Below the pieces are notes generated by a model. The model had not been told where the DNA came from and did not search any database. It saw nothing but the letters and a program-made list of their open reading frames with translations. Shown here piece by piece: positions 1-8,609 of a DNA stretch of 64,000 nt. Each line of letters starts with the position of its first letter. Positions within the stretch are counted from its first letter, which is position 1. The DNA comes from JAFGMQ01 sp036733345 (GTDB taxonomy: Bacteria; Desulfobacterota; DSM-4660; Desulfatiglandales; Desulfatiglandaceae), in assembly GCA_036733345.1 (NCBI GenBank), contig DAINAR010000013.1:1-64000 (forward strand). The letters run 5' to 3'. Both the position numbers and the translations under genes were made by a program.

Positions 1-295
1 CCTTTACAGCGAATCTACGCATCTTTTTGAGGTAGATTTTTGGACACCGTTGTTTCTTTTCTTATTATGCGAGGTGTGTCCTGTGAGATCAATTTAACTG
101 TCTGATCTCTTATACGAGTTTTCAAGGGAAGTTCCTCCTTTGTTATGGAATTTGTTACGTTGGCTTAATTGCCCAAGAGGGATTTCCCAACAACCTAAAA
201 TCTATCATAGTGTCTACCAATAATTGGCGGGAAAACCGGGAATGAGTCAGCCAGATGTTTCATATGCTGTAAATAATAGGTTTGAGGGTATAAAA
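1..295. other. Intergenic, no gene seen
   Basis: No convincing reading frame is visible on either strand. The only signal is a purine-rich ribosome site (GAGG) about ten bases before the ATG at 296. The upstream gene, if any, lies outside the window. Confidence 0.5.
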
Positions 296-1858
296 ATGTA
301 CCGTTTTTTGATGTTAGTATCGGTAGTTGCTTCACTGATAGCATGTCAAGCGACCCAGAAGCGTTCTCTTGATGTCCTGGCAGAAGACTTAACTGTAGGA
401 TCCGGTATTACAAGACATAGCGCTGTCGTTGAACTTGAAAAGAGCAGCGATCCAAAGGCTATTGGAATTCTGATAAATGCTTTGTCGTCCAACCCGGACT
501 GGCAGGTCAGAAGTAGAGTGGCAGAAGCCTTAGGCAAGCTTAAAGATCCACGCGCGGTAGAGCCTTTGATCAGTGCCCTCTGGGATGTTACTGGCGCACG
601 ATATCAAGCAATAGTTGCTCTGGGAAAATTGAAGGACTCTAGGGCCATCGTTCCTCTGATCGGCATATTAGAAAACGAAGAAAATGCTACCGTTAGAAAA
701 TCCATCATCCATTCTATAGGGGAAATACGAGACCCCAGAGGCATAACTTTTCTTCTTGCTAAATTGAAAAATGCTGAAGGAGATTTAGAAAAAGCCAGCG
801 CAGAGAGTGCATTAATAAAAATAGGCCCACCTGCCTTGGAGACACTCATATCTGCACTTAAGGGAGCTGATCAGGAAACCACAATAAGAATAAAGCGTGT
901 GCTTGGCTCTATCGTCGGATCGGAGGCTGTGGAGCCACTCATAGCCGTTTTGAGCGGCCAAGGTTCGGAGATAGGGGTAGGTGCGGCGGAAGGCTTACGG
1001 AAGTTGACTGATATTCGGGATTTTGAGCTTCTTTTAGCAGCATTAAGAGATAGATCATGGATTATAAGATCCATTGCCGCTAGGGCCATGGGAGATTTAA
1101 AAGATCATCGGGCGATTCAACCCTTGACTGCTACTATGAGGGATAATGATTGGAGAGTAAGGAAGGAGGCGGTTGCAGCTGCAAGCGATTTTTGGAAGAT
1201 TATGCCTGTTGAACCTTTGCTATTATCCTTGAAGGATTCCAATTCTGCTGTACGGGCAGAAGCGGCAAAAGCTCTTTACAGGATAGCGGATCCCCAATCT
1301 GTTGAACCCCTAATTACCGCCTTACGAGATGAGGATTGGTATGTAAGAAAGGAGGCGGCCGTTACGCTGTGCAGTCTTAACGATGAAAGTGTGCTTATAT
1401 ATAGTAAGGGAATTCAGAAGGATGTGGCCGTGGCGATGCTTAGCAGGCTTAATGATCAGGGTGTTATCAGTGCCTTCACCGATAGACTTGATGATGAGAA
1501 TAAAAAAGTCCAAGCCTGGGCAGCCAAAGGGCTCTGGCGGATAAAAAAGGAAATTGCACATGCCACGGTTATCGAATGGCTGGCCAAACGAGCGATGGCC
1601 ATGTATGCAAAAAACTCTTATGCTGAGAGAGCCATTAAGAATGTTTTATTCAATAAAACCCTTGTGTCTGTTGCTAAAGCTTACCCAATTTTTATTGGGG
1701 CAAGTATTGATGGTAGTGAGTGGATATTAGATGCTGCCCTCAATGCTTACGGAACACGTAAAATGGCTGAAGATTTCATCAATTCCGGTCCTTTTTTAAG
1801 GAGATCTGGTGAAGAGTGGGCTTACAAACATGGATATGATATTGTTCCTGGCTACTAA
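296..1858 (+). CDS. HEAT-repeat lipoprotein
   Basis: The reading frame is open from 224, but the ATG at 296 is preferred because it gives a clean lipoprotein signal peptide (MYRFLMLVSVVASLIAC, lipobox LIAC, Cys17) and has a GAGG site upstream. The mature protein (about 500 residues) is mostly PBS-lyase/HEAT-like repeats of about 31 residues, visible as recurring DPRAVEPLISAL-type helices from residue about 70 to 390. The last about 100 residues are not obviously repetitive. HEAT solenoids are protein-binding scaffolds; the lipid anchor puts this one in the envelope. No enzyme motif is seen and the partner is unknown. It stands alone next to mobile-element debris. Confidence 0.85.
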   Translation: MYRFLMLVSVVASLIACQATQKRSLDVLAEDLTVGSGITRHSAVVELEKSSDPKAIGILINALSSNPDWQVRSRVAEALGKLKDPRAVEPLISALWDVTGARYQAIVALGKLKDSRAIVPLIGILENEENATVRKSIIHSIGEIRDPRGITFLLAKLKNAEGDLEKASAESALIKIGPPALETLISALKGADQETTIRIKRVLGSIVGSEAVEPLIAVLSGQGSEIGVGAAEGLRKLTDIRDFELLLAALRDRSWIIRSIAARAMGDLKDHRAIQPLTATMRDNDWRVRKEAVAAASDFWKIMPVEPLLLSLKDSNSAVRAEAAKALYRIADPQSVEPLITALRDEDWYVRKEAAVTLCSLNDESVLIYSKGIQKDVAVAMLSRLNDQGVISAFTDRLDDENKKVQAWAAKGLWRIKKEIAHATVIEWLAKRAMAMYAKNSYAERAIKNVLFNKTLVSVAKAYPIFIGASIDGSEWILDAALNAYGTRKMAEDFINSGPFLRRSGEEWAYKHGYDIVPGY

Positions 1859-2029
1859 AAGGGGGCGCTATACCAAAAATTCTCAGTAAACACTTCGCTG
1901 GAAGGCACTGGTGTCAGGGATTACACAGTTGATAGGCATAGGAAAACGTCCGTAAGCAAATAACTTTCGAGGGCATATAACGGTCATTAGTTAGGAATTG
2001 GTAACGTTCAAAAGTGTTTACAAAGAATG
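1859..2029. other. Short intergenic spacer
   Basis: No gene seen. It ends at the left REP-like palindrome of the Y1 transposase unit. Confidence 0.4.
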
Positions 2030-2053
2030 AGGTCAAGTCGGCTCTTGACTCTT
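2030..2053 (+). repeat. REP-like palindrome, left end of Y1 transposase unit
   Basis: The core GTCAAGTCGGCTCTTGAC folds as a perfect 6-bp stem (GTCAAG/CTTGAC) with a TCGGCT loop. An inverted copy with few mismatches lies at 2561-2584 on the other side of the transposase remnant. Paired inverted palindromes around a Y1 transposase match the REP/RAYT arrangement. Confidence 0.6.
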
Positions 2054-2534
2054 TATGATGCTTTCAACCAATTCTTCTATCCTCATTCTTAAACCCCTGT
2101 CAGCCTTCAGCCCTGATTTCATTCTTTCAACTATGCTGCTGACGGAGCTGCTTTTCTTAATAAGAATTCCCGTGGATATATCTGACCAGCTCAAGCGCAT
2201 AACTGTCAGACTCGACCAGAATAGATTTGTAACGCCCCCTGAAAAGCGGGCCGTCATAACCGTGCCTTCTGTTATATCGCTGGGTATACAGGCTGTTCAG
2301 GTGTCTCATGGATCTGGACAGGTTGGCATCCGGTGTTTTGACAAGGAGGTGATAATGATTGGTCATCAGGCAATAGGCTGCAATATTTACATTGAACACT
2401 TCGGCAAGCTCTTCCAGAATTTCCACAAAGGACAAATAATCATCCTTTCCCTCGAAGATCTTTTCCCCGCGCCTGCCCCGGTTCATTACGTGGTACCATG
2501 CGCCCGGATATTGAATTCTTAACGGCCTGGACAT
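2033..2534 (-). pseudogene. REP-associated (IS200-like Y1) transposase, broken
   Basis: From 2534 the minus strand encodes MSRPLRIQYPGAWYHVMNRG, then the HUH motif region (YHLLVKTP) and FRGRYKSILV, which is the Y1_Tnp/RAYT family fold. The frame stops after RYIHGNSY at 2157, where family members continue with a NP...AG...WSS stretch. A typical C-terminal part (VERMKSGLKADRGLRMRIEE) is found in another frame at 2033-2160. The gene therefore has an internal deletion plus frameshift and cannot make a full protein. Such enzymes mobilise REP palindromes, and two flank it. It sits inside an IS110 transposase fragment. Confidence 0.8.
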
Positions 2535-2546
2535 GGAAAAAGATTA

Positions 2547-2861
2547 TCAGAAATCAAACCAAGAGTCAAGAGCCGATTTGACCCCTTTAACACATAACTT
2601 CAAGTTGTCTACGTTATACAGAATAAATCCCGCTTCCAGCAAAAAACGATCAAAGGGAGCACCATATCCATTTTTACCCTCTATCGCAAATGCTATTGGC
2701 CCTTTTTCATTCTCCAGTTCGTGGAATCGCTCGATGGCTTCATTCAATGCCTCTAATCGATGCGGAACTTTTCCATCATAGTGTATCTCTTCGTTTGCGT
2801 CCATGATTACAATATGATGGCTCTCGCTTCCTATATCAATACCCCCGTATAATCCCTCCAT
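2547..2861 (-). pseudogene. IS110-family transposase, N-terminal fragment
   Basis: The 104-residue frame begins MEGLYGGIDIGSESHHIVIM, the DEDD/RuvC-like start of IS110 transposases (first Asp in GIDIGS), and continues to FAIEGKNGYGAPFDRFLLEAG with the conserved Glu. Family members are 300-400 residues, so two thirds are missing. The last about 13 residues (KGVKSALDSWFDF) are encoded by the REP-like palindrome at 2561-2584, so the transposase was cut by insertion of, or deletion next to, the Y1 unit. A good ribosome site (GGAGG) precedes the ATG. Confidence 0.8.
2561..2584 (-). repeat. REP-like palindrome, right end of Y1 transposase unit
   Basis: This is the inverted copy of the element at 2030-2053, with core GTCAAATCGGCTCTTGAC on the minus strand. 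It lies at the junction with the IS110 fragment. A related string (TGACCCCTTTA) recurs near 3012. Confidence 0.6.
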
Positions 2862-3156
2862 TGCTGCATTCCTCCTTTATGTCGTTACCAGTGGGGCAGT
2901 GCCAATACCATTTATCCCGTCTATAATAGCCACCTGCGGCATCTTCCCATTAGACAGGGTATCGACTGGAGAACATCCGGCAGTTCACACCAGAGTCACA
3001 CTTCTTGACTGACCCCTTTAGCCACAAATGTTCTCCATGCCACACTTGCTTTATCAAACATAAAGAAGACTGCTTAAAAAAACTATCTATTCAACTTTTG
3101 ATTATAGACCCCTTTACACCCCTTTACCTTCATTTACCTTCATGAACCCTTCATTT
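2862..3156. other. Intergenic, IS110 upstream remnant
   Basis: Probably contains the left end of the IS110 element. Short direct repeats of ACCCCTTTA-type strings occur around 3012, 3109 and 3119. No gene was seen. Confidence 0.4.
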
Positions 3157-6100
3157 TCACATAGACGGCCACTTTCTTCTATTGCCCTTCAACAGCTTAT
3201 CTATTGGTATTTCATTTTCTTCGCTCAAGACCTTATTGGGTGGAATTTCTTTAGCGTCTGATACCTTAGGTGCATATTCACGTTTAGAGAGGATTGCACC
3301 AGTGAGTTGCTTTAATGCGAGTTCTTCTCCCTGCTCCAAATTACCGAAAGTGACCTCGTCGGTCAGTCTCCCAAATATATCTCCAAGATAGAAAGACCTT
3401 GGGTGTAAGAGATTGATATGGTTCAGTGTCGCTTCATACCAACCTATAGGCCGAACAGTGGCAATGAATAATGCCATCATATGTTTCTGAAGCTTGGAGT
3501 CAGTTACCCGAATACATTCACAGAGCAGTGGACCGATCTTCTTCGATGCCAGATCGCCTCCCAGTATCCTGACAATGTTACAAGGATTCGCGACTATGAT
3601 CTGTTTGAAGCGCTGGTCCAAATCAGATGAGAACCCCTCAGCGAGCCTTAATGCGAACCCATCGTGCACCGCCTGACCTTTAGCTGCGAGTAGGGGGGAT
3701 AGCCAAAAGGCCACTCTCGAAATCTCTTCCCAACCGCCGAGGATTGCGGTGATTGCTTTCAGTCTTAATTCAACGTCGACGAAGGGGCTATTCCGCAAGG
3801 CTCGGGACGCTGCCTTGATGCTGTGCAGAAGACTCAACACTGAATAGTCGTTCAAAAACCTCCTGATACTCTGGTCATAAGGCGCTTCTGACTGATAGAG
3901 CAGGTCTGCATGCTTATCCTTGATTTCCGCTGGAAGGTTAGACGACTCTACTTTCTCGGCGATCTGACTTCTCGCCTTTTCAATGTACTCATCAGTCGGA
4001 TTCCAGAGTAGCGGGGTTAGCGGGTCGAAAGAGCTTTTGATACCGATTTTGTTGTCGACTTGATCAATCAGTAAAGTGAGGTCAGCGAGAAGCGTTTCCA
4101 TTGCATCTGCGCGCTTCCCATCTATCCCTGAGTAAAACTCTATGATTTCCGGGTAGTTTATGTAATTGCGATTCGTGAGGATGAATTGTCTGAACTCGTT
4201 ATCATGTCGCATCCATTCTGCTGCAAAGTAGAAAATCCAATATCTGTGTCGGAACTGCATCTGATTCCCTTGTTTAACAAGGATGTTGTTTTCAAGAAGC
4301 ACATTGAGCATCGCATCAATGTCAAGCGTGATACAAGCCGACTTACAAATTTTATCCAGTGTTGGAGCAAACACAGTAGTGTCAAAGCTGCGCGTCCCGT
4401 TTTTGATAAGATCCATGCAGAAACGCCCCAACACATACGAGCATTCCTCAACTTCTGGTTTACTGGACAAATATGAGAAACTGTCTGAGTCAGTGAAAAG
4501 TACAAACAAGATTGCCTTCAAGAGTTTTGTCTTGTTGAGAAGCTTTTCGTTATAACTGCTGTCCAAGACACGCAAGAGGGTATAGCAATTGAGTGGAGTG
4601 CGGTGGACATTGATAGCTTCCAAATGTTCAGCTAGGCCCGACAGCACGATGTCTTCTGTACCGATTTGCTTAGTTGCGTTATATCCAGCGACTAGCTGCC
4701 GCATAGAATTTCTGCTCAGAGCTTGGAGATGCAAAAGCTTGAAGTCCTTGTTCAGTTTCGATAGATTTCCCGTGGCGTCGAGAACTAGAGAGTCCTCAGC
4801 AAGAATAACTAGAGGTATATCCGGGAGTTTGGAAACGATATTCTTAACCATTGTGAGGTGGTCGATACTGCCGGCATCCCAGCTATCCAGAACGATACAT
4901 TTGAGGTCAGATAGCCCTCGGTTGTAATGCAGAAGTTCCTCGTCTATAAGATCGGAGATTTTTCGAGCCTTTGTGTGTTCTGCGTCAATGTATAACCAGA
5001 AATTGTTTTTCTTAAATGCCTCTATCCGCATATGCAGACCTAGGCATGTTAATCCGAACTCGCGGGGTGCAATAATTAGCGTGTCGCAGGGTGATTCGAT
5101 CAATGGTGGGAGTTCATTTGGGTCATCATTGAACTCCCGTTTCTTTGATAGTGTTGGTTCAACGAATACAGACGGTTGCCCCTTAAAAGCCTCAAGAGCA
5201 TGTTGGAGTTGCAGCTCCATCTCCCGGAGATGCCGTAGGTACGGGTTTTCTAATTCGACCCTTCCGTTATCGGCTTTCGCGAGGCGGTGGCTTGGGAAGA
5301 ATGTACCGCCAGAGTACTCGCGGTAGAGAATTGCGGACGGTGCATTGTTCTCAACGAGAATGATGGAATATGCCAAAAGGGATTCCTTGCCACAGAAAAG
5401 CGGCGGAGCTGTACACATTAGTGCTTTCTGCGGAACGTGACTGTAAAATAACTCAGGCAGGTGATTGTGGCCGGAAAGGCATATTGTGAAATTGTTCTCG
5501 ATAATGTGTTGAAGTTCAGTCTGACTCCATGAATTGAGATGATCCAAAGGATGGTGGTGCAGCAGGATTCTGACGGGATAAGCCGTTTTTCCGCACCAAT
5601 CTACTAAGTCCCGTGTGTAACAAGCCAACCGCCCCTCGTCTTTGATATCTCTCAAACCGCCAAATGAGCAGAGGGAGGTGTTTAGGCAGTATACCCCGAC
5701 ATCTTCACTCAGTTTACACCCCCAACCACATGCCTTAAAGGACTCATCACATCGTGCAAATTGACGCACGAATTTTTCGTAGTTCGAGAAGTGCCCAGTC
5801 AGCAATGTTGATTTATCAATGAAATCATTGAAGTTTTCTTCTTCTCCAGCGCGTTCTTCATACGCCTGAATGCACTGGTCGAACGTATTTTCTACAGCAC
5901 GACGGTTAAGATCATGGTTTCCTGGGACAATGATCCTAACATCTTTTTCCAGCCCAATGGCATCTAATTGGCCATCTATCTCACGAATAAAGGCCTCGAA
6001 AGCACTGAAGTCCTCTCCTGCTCGAACAGTATCCCCAGCGAAAGCGATGTAGAATTGGTGATTTGGCAAGGCATTCGTCTGCTTACCCAAGTCTTCCAGA

Positions 6101-6183
6101 AACGCTTTCATAATGCTGGCTGCACCTTCAGGTGCATCTTTGCGATAGTGAATGTCTGCCACGTGAACGAATGCATAGTTCAT
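3157..6183 (-). CDS. Metallophosphoesterase fused to STAND-like ATPase, candidate defence protein
   Basis: This 1008-residue protein has an N-terminal calcineurin-like phosphoesterase with its full metal site: DIH at 10-12, GD at 50-51, GNHD at 88-91, HHHPLDH from 209 and GHNH at 238-241. A linker follows, then from about 365 an NTPase-like region. Its P-loop position reads APREFGLTCLG, without the GK[ST] of Walker A, and a Walker B-like CIVLDSWD lies near 429-436. The C-terminal half is helical and holds YWIFYFAAEWM, as seen after NACHT/STAND modules. No membrane segment is visible. The ATG has a strong AGGAGG site. STAND proteins with nuclease-like N termini are often phage sensors. That role is inferred from architecture and the mobile neighbourhood. 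It could also be a self-contained stress phosphodiesterase. Confidence 0.75.
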   Translation of the reverse strand: MNYAFVHVADIHYRKDAPEGAASIMKAFLEDLGKQTNALPNHQFYIAFAGDTVRAGEDFSAFEAFIREIDGQLDAIGLEKDVRIIVPGNHDLNRRAVENTFDQCIQAYEERAGEEENFNDFIDKSTLLTGHFSNYEKFVRQFARCDESFKACGWGCKLSEDVGVYCLNTSLCSFGGLRDIKDEGRLACYTRDLVDWCGKTAYPVRILLHHHPLDHLNSWSQTELQHIIENNFTICLSGHNHLPELFYSHVPQKALMCTAPPLFCGKESLLAYSIILVENNAPSAILYREYSGGTFFPSHRLAKADNGRVELENPYLRHLREMELQLQHALEAFKGQPSVFVEPTLSKKREFNDDPNELPPLIESPCDTLIIAPREFGLTCLGLHMRIEAFKKNNFWLYIDAEHTKARKISDLIDEELLHYNRGLSDLKCIVLDSWDAGSIDHLTMVKNIVSKLPDIPLVILAEDSLVLDATGNLSKLNKDFKLLHLQALSRNSMRQLVAGYNATKQIGTEDIVLSGLAEHLEAINVHRTPLNCYTLLRVLDSSYNEKLLNKTKLLKAILFVLFTDSDSFSYLSSKPEVEECSYVLGRFCMDLIKNGTRSFDTTVFAPTLDKICKSACITLDIDAMLNVLLENNILVKQGNQMQFRHRYWIFYFAAEWMRHDNEFRQFILTNRNYINYPEIIEFYSGIDGKRADAMETLLADLTLLIDQVDNKIGIKSSFDPLTPLLWNPTDEYIEKARSQIAEKVESSNLPAEIKDKHADLLYQSEAPYDQSIRRFLNDYSVLSLLHSIKAASRALRNSPFVDVELRLKAITAILGGWEEISRVAFWLSPLLAAKGQAVHDGFALRLAEGFSSDLDQRFKQIIVANPCNIVRILGGDLASKKIGPLLCECIRVTDSKLQKHMMALFIATVRPIGWYEATLNHINLLHPRSFYLGDIFGRLTDEVTFGNLEQGEELALKQLTGAILSKREYAPKVSDAKEIPPNKVLSEENEIPIDKLLKGNRRKWPSM

Positions 6184-6567
6184 ATATTACTATTCCTCCT
6201 ATGGTAGTCCTCAAAGAAAAGGGGGCAAGTCTAACCAGTGCAAATAATAATTCGGTTTTTATGAACGTCTTTAGAAAACAAATGCTCTTATATTTGACTG
6301 TAATCAAGTACTATTTAAACCTGATTACAGTGAGGCAACCAATTCTATGATTTAAAAGATATGAAACTGAAAGAATCTGTAAATTGAGTTTAATCAAAAT
6401 TCGAAAAATTTAAATCATGATTAAGCTGAGTTGTCAAATGGAATTTGGGTTGGTATCGGTTATCGGCATTCAGTTAATGACCCGGTGTCGCCATAATGGA
6501 GGTATGCGGCAGTTTGATTGTCCGCAAGGCGTGGACTCTCTTACTTTCATATAAATATTCTCCATCA
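6184..6567. repeat. AT-rich spacer with left copy of a direct repeat
   Basis: From about 6323 to 6475, and weakly to 6547, the sequence recurs at 7177-7412 on the far side of the ORF6N gene. Shared strings include ATTACAGTGAG, TTCTATGATT, GAGTTGTCAAAT and TTGTCCGCA. No gene was seen in the spacer. Confidence 0.6.
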
Positions 6568-7124
6568 TCAGTTTTTCTTTTTCAATTCATCTGAAATGAC
6601 AAAACGTATTGAGCGTTTCTTTATATTAGGTTTTGGAGTTTCAATTAATTGGCGTATTTCACGAACCAATTCAATCAATATTTCATCATGGTCACTGACG
6701 CGTTTTTCGAGCTGATCAACTTTATGAGCTAATTTTTCATTTGTCATTGCGATTTCACGAAGCCGGACAAATGCCCTGACAATGAAAACACTCATTTTAT
6801 TGGCCTGGGCTGAATTAAGCACATTCGCAGCTTGCAGCGCTCCATGTTCCGTGAAAACCAAAGGTAGTTTCCTTCTCCCACCCCAACCTAATCTTGATGT
6901 CGCAAATTGCGATTTCAAGTCTGTAAATTCTTCCCTGGTCAATTGAAACATAAAGTCTTCGGGAAATTTATCAATATTCCTGCGAACTTGTTCATTTAAG
7001 CGTCGGGTCTCAACGCCATATAATTCAGCAAGGTCTGAGTCGAGAATTACTTTTTTCCACGAATTACCATTATGATTTTAAATATTCGCTTTTCCTGTAT
7101 GACTTGTTTTTCTTCTTCTTGCAT
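6568..7124 (-). pseudogene. ORF6N/KilA-type DNA-binding domain protein, frame interrupted
   Basis: The long frame ends at 6568 and carries the ORF6N domain (DSDLAELYGVETRRLNEQVR, FPEDFMFQLT, FTEHGALQAANVL) followed by a coiled-coil tail (LAHKVDQLEKRVSDHDEILI) and a basic C terminus. The N terminus (from ATG at 7124, MQEEEKQVIQEKRIF) lies one frame away. It meets the domain at an A6 run (7051-7056) whose codons read A-AAA-AAG followed at once by TAA. A -1 slip there gives RGKKVILDSDLAELYG, the usual ORF6N start. So it is either a homopolymer frameshift or a programmed -1 site. ORF6N proteins occur in phages and scattered repeat-flanked cassettes; their role is poorly known. Confidence 0.7.
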
Positions 7125-7490
7125 TTTTTCTCTAATTATTTTTGGAACCGTTTGCTTTAAGCGATAATTACACTTTATTACAGTGAGACAACCATTCTAT
7201 GATTAAAAAGACATAAAAATGAATGATTCTCTAAATCGAGATTAGTAAAAAGATAATGGTCTTGAATCACGATTAAGGTGAGTTGTCAAATAGAATTTTG
7301 GGTTGTTATCAGTTAATGGGTAATAGGAAACAGTCAATGGTTATTAGTCTACAGTGTGGATGTATAGAGAAGAATGTTTGTCCGCAGGGCATAAAGTCTT
7401 TTACTCTGGATTCCGTGTCGCACTTCGTTTGCACGGAAAGACGAAGGGGGCTGGATTCCGGGACAAAAATTTTACCCGCCAATGTTTTTG
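7125..7490. repeat. Right copy of ORF6N-flanking direct repeat, then palindromic repeat debris
   Basis: 7177-7412 matches 6323-6547 with many substitutions and small indels. 7405-7475 holds a palindromic GGATTCCG...CGGAA-type element of the kind also seen near 28940 and 41750. No gene was seen. Confidence 0.55.
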
Positions 7491-7700
7491 GTGGGTAAAC
7501 TTTGAACTTTCAGCTTTGAGCTTTCAGCTACCTGTTCCCTTTACTGGTTTTGGTATCCATAACCTTGTGATGTCAGTCTCTATACCTTAATCAGACGTCG
7601 GATTCGGGAATCTGGGAATAATGATCCCATTTGGCATTAAGCTGATTTTGAATATCCTCTATCTGTGCATCGGTGATGGCCCTGAACCGTCCCTGCGCAC
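7491..7700 (-). repeat. Duplicate of the porB 3' end and its downstream spacer
   Basis: Positions 7587-7700 match 9078-9192 with only about two substitutions, one of which changes the final IPVSDV of PorB to IPESDV. The match extends more loosely through the downstream spacer. The copied coding piece corresponds to the last about 37 residues of PorB (RAQGRFRAITDAQIEDIQNQ onward) and has no start of its own. It ends abruptly at about 7701, where intron-derived sequence begins. Confidence 0.85.
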
Positions 7701-7972
7701 GAACGCTGCCAACCCAGACTGGTATGACGAATGAATGGCTTAAAGAACAAGGGCTTCTATCTATCAAGGAGCTGTGGGTTAACATTTATCCGCCTATGGC
7801 AGATTTATCAGCCTTTGGCTGATTCATTACCCGACTACAGCCCGGTTAACTCTGTGAACCGCCTGGTGCGCTTGTCAGCCTCTGGATGGGACCCGCATGC
7901 TGGTCGAAGATCCCGGTTTATCGGGGGTGGTGTGGGGAGGGGGAGATAATCACTCCCCTTTACCCGATTCGA
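7694..7972 (+). mobile_element. Group II intron 3' remnant with maturase C terminus
   Basis: The plus-strand frame through ATG 7724 to TGA 7820-7822 reads TGMTNEWLKEQGLLSIKELW then VNIYP, resembling the extreme C terminus of group II intron reverse transcriptase/maturases. Downstream, GTGAACCGCCTGGTGCG, GGACCCGCATG and GGTGGTGTGGGGA resemble the domain V region of such introns. GGGGGAGATAATCACTCCCC can form a domain VI-like hairpin, ending in TTTACCCGATT as intron 3' ends do. Extra bases inside the domain V region suggest decay. The rest of the intron is absent; its 5' edge is fused to the porB tail copy. Confidence 0.6.
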
Positions 7973-7974
7973 TT

Positions 7975-8238
7975 TTAATAATGATATCTACAAGAAATAA
8001 CTGTAATATATGCTTCATTGACTGCATAGACTAAACGATTTGTATCATCAATCCTTCTGGACCAGAATCCACTCAGGTTTTCTTTTAGAGGTTCCGGTTT
8101 TCCTATACCTTTAAATGGGTCATTTCGTTTAATGTCATCAAGCAGCCTATTAATACGCTTAAGTGTTTTTTTATTTTGAGTCTGCCAATAGATATAGTCT
8201 TTCCAGGCTTCATCAGTCCACGCGAGTCTTTTATTCAT
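7975..8238 (-). CDS. yoeB: YoeB-family mRNA interferase toxin
   Basis: This 87-residue protein has the Txe/YoeB pattern: AWKDYIYWQ near the N terminus, LLDDIKRNDPFKGIGKPEPL in the middle and FWSRRIDDTNRLVY...CRYHY at the end, with the Arg and terminal His-Tyr pair used in catalysis. YoeB cleaves mRNA in the ribosomal A site. The gene starts inside the antitoxin stop region (8-base overlap), as usual for this pair, so the two are translationally coupled. It appears intact. Confidence 0.93.
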   Translation of the reverse strand: MNKRLAWTDEAWKDYIYWQTQNKKTLKRINRLLDDIKRNDPFKGIGKPEPLKENLSGFWSRRIDDTNRLVYAVNEAYITVISCRYHY

Positions 8239-8485
8239 TGATCATTTCTCTTTCAGTTGTTTCACCATTTTTATATTGAGCGATAGATTTCGCAAGATGC
8301 TCAGCGTTGGCAGGAGATTTTAAAAGGTGAAATGTTTCAAGATAGCTGTTGAAAGTATCCAGGGACATTACTACTGCGTCTTCAGCGTCTCTTCGCGTAA
8401 TTACGGTGTAGTCAGCATCATCGTTAACTTGATCTAATATTGCTTTCAGTTTATTTCTTGCTTCACTGAAATTTATGACTCTCAT
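8231..8485 (-). CDS. yefM: YefM-family antitoxin
   Basis: This 84-residue Phd/YefM protein begins MRVINFSEARNKLKAILDQV, the DNA-binding N-terminal fold, and continues VITRRDAEDAVVMSLDTFNS. The acidic C terminus would wrap and neutralise YoeB. A strong ribosome site (GGAGG) precedes the ATG. YefM with YoeB represses its own promoter, and a matching promoter with TGTACA-type sites is readable just upstream. Confidence 0.93.
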   Translation of the reverse strand: MRVINFSEARNKLKAILDQVNDDADYTVITRRDAEDAVVMSLDTFNSYLETFHLLKSPANAEHLAKSIAQYKNGETTEREMINE

Positions 8486-8514
8486 TTTTATCCTCCATAG
8501 TTGTTCTGTTTACC

Positions 8515-8565
8515 GTACAAGTATAGAGATTAAAAAATGATTTGTCCAGTAAATTGTACAAGTAT
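8515..8565 (-). promoter_or_regulatory. yefM-yoeB promoter bracketed by TGTACA-type operators
   Basis: On the minus strand, TGGACA (8548-8543), a 17-base spacer and TATACT (8525-8520) form a good sigma-70 promoter. The ten-base string ATACTTGTAC occurs twice, at 8565-8556 just before the -35 box and at 8524-8515 overlapping the -10 box. The upstream copy contains the full hexamer TGTACA, the known core of YefM operator palindromes; the downstream copy is one base off (TGTACG). Confidence 0.7.
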
Positions 8566-8609
8566 TTCTGAAAATCGAACAAGGTATTGAGTAGATTCAC
8601 GTATCCTGT

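Noticed and set aside
2055..2522. Long plus-strand frame opposite the Y1 transposase
   Set aside because: It is the antisense shadow of a recognisable transposase coding sequence and has no family-like motifs.
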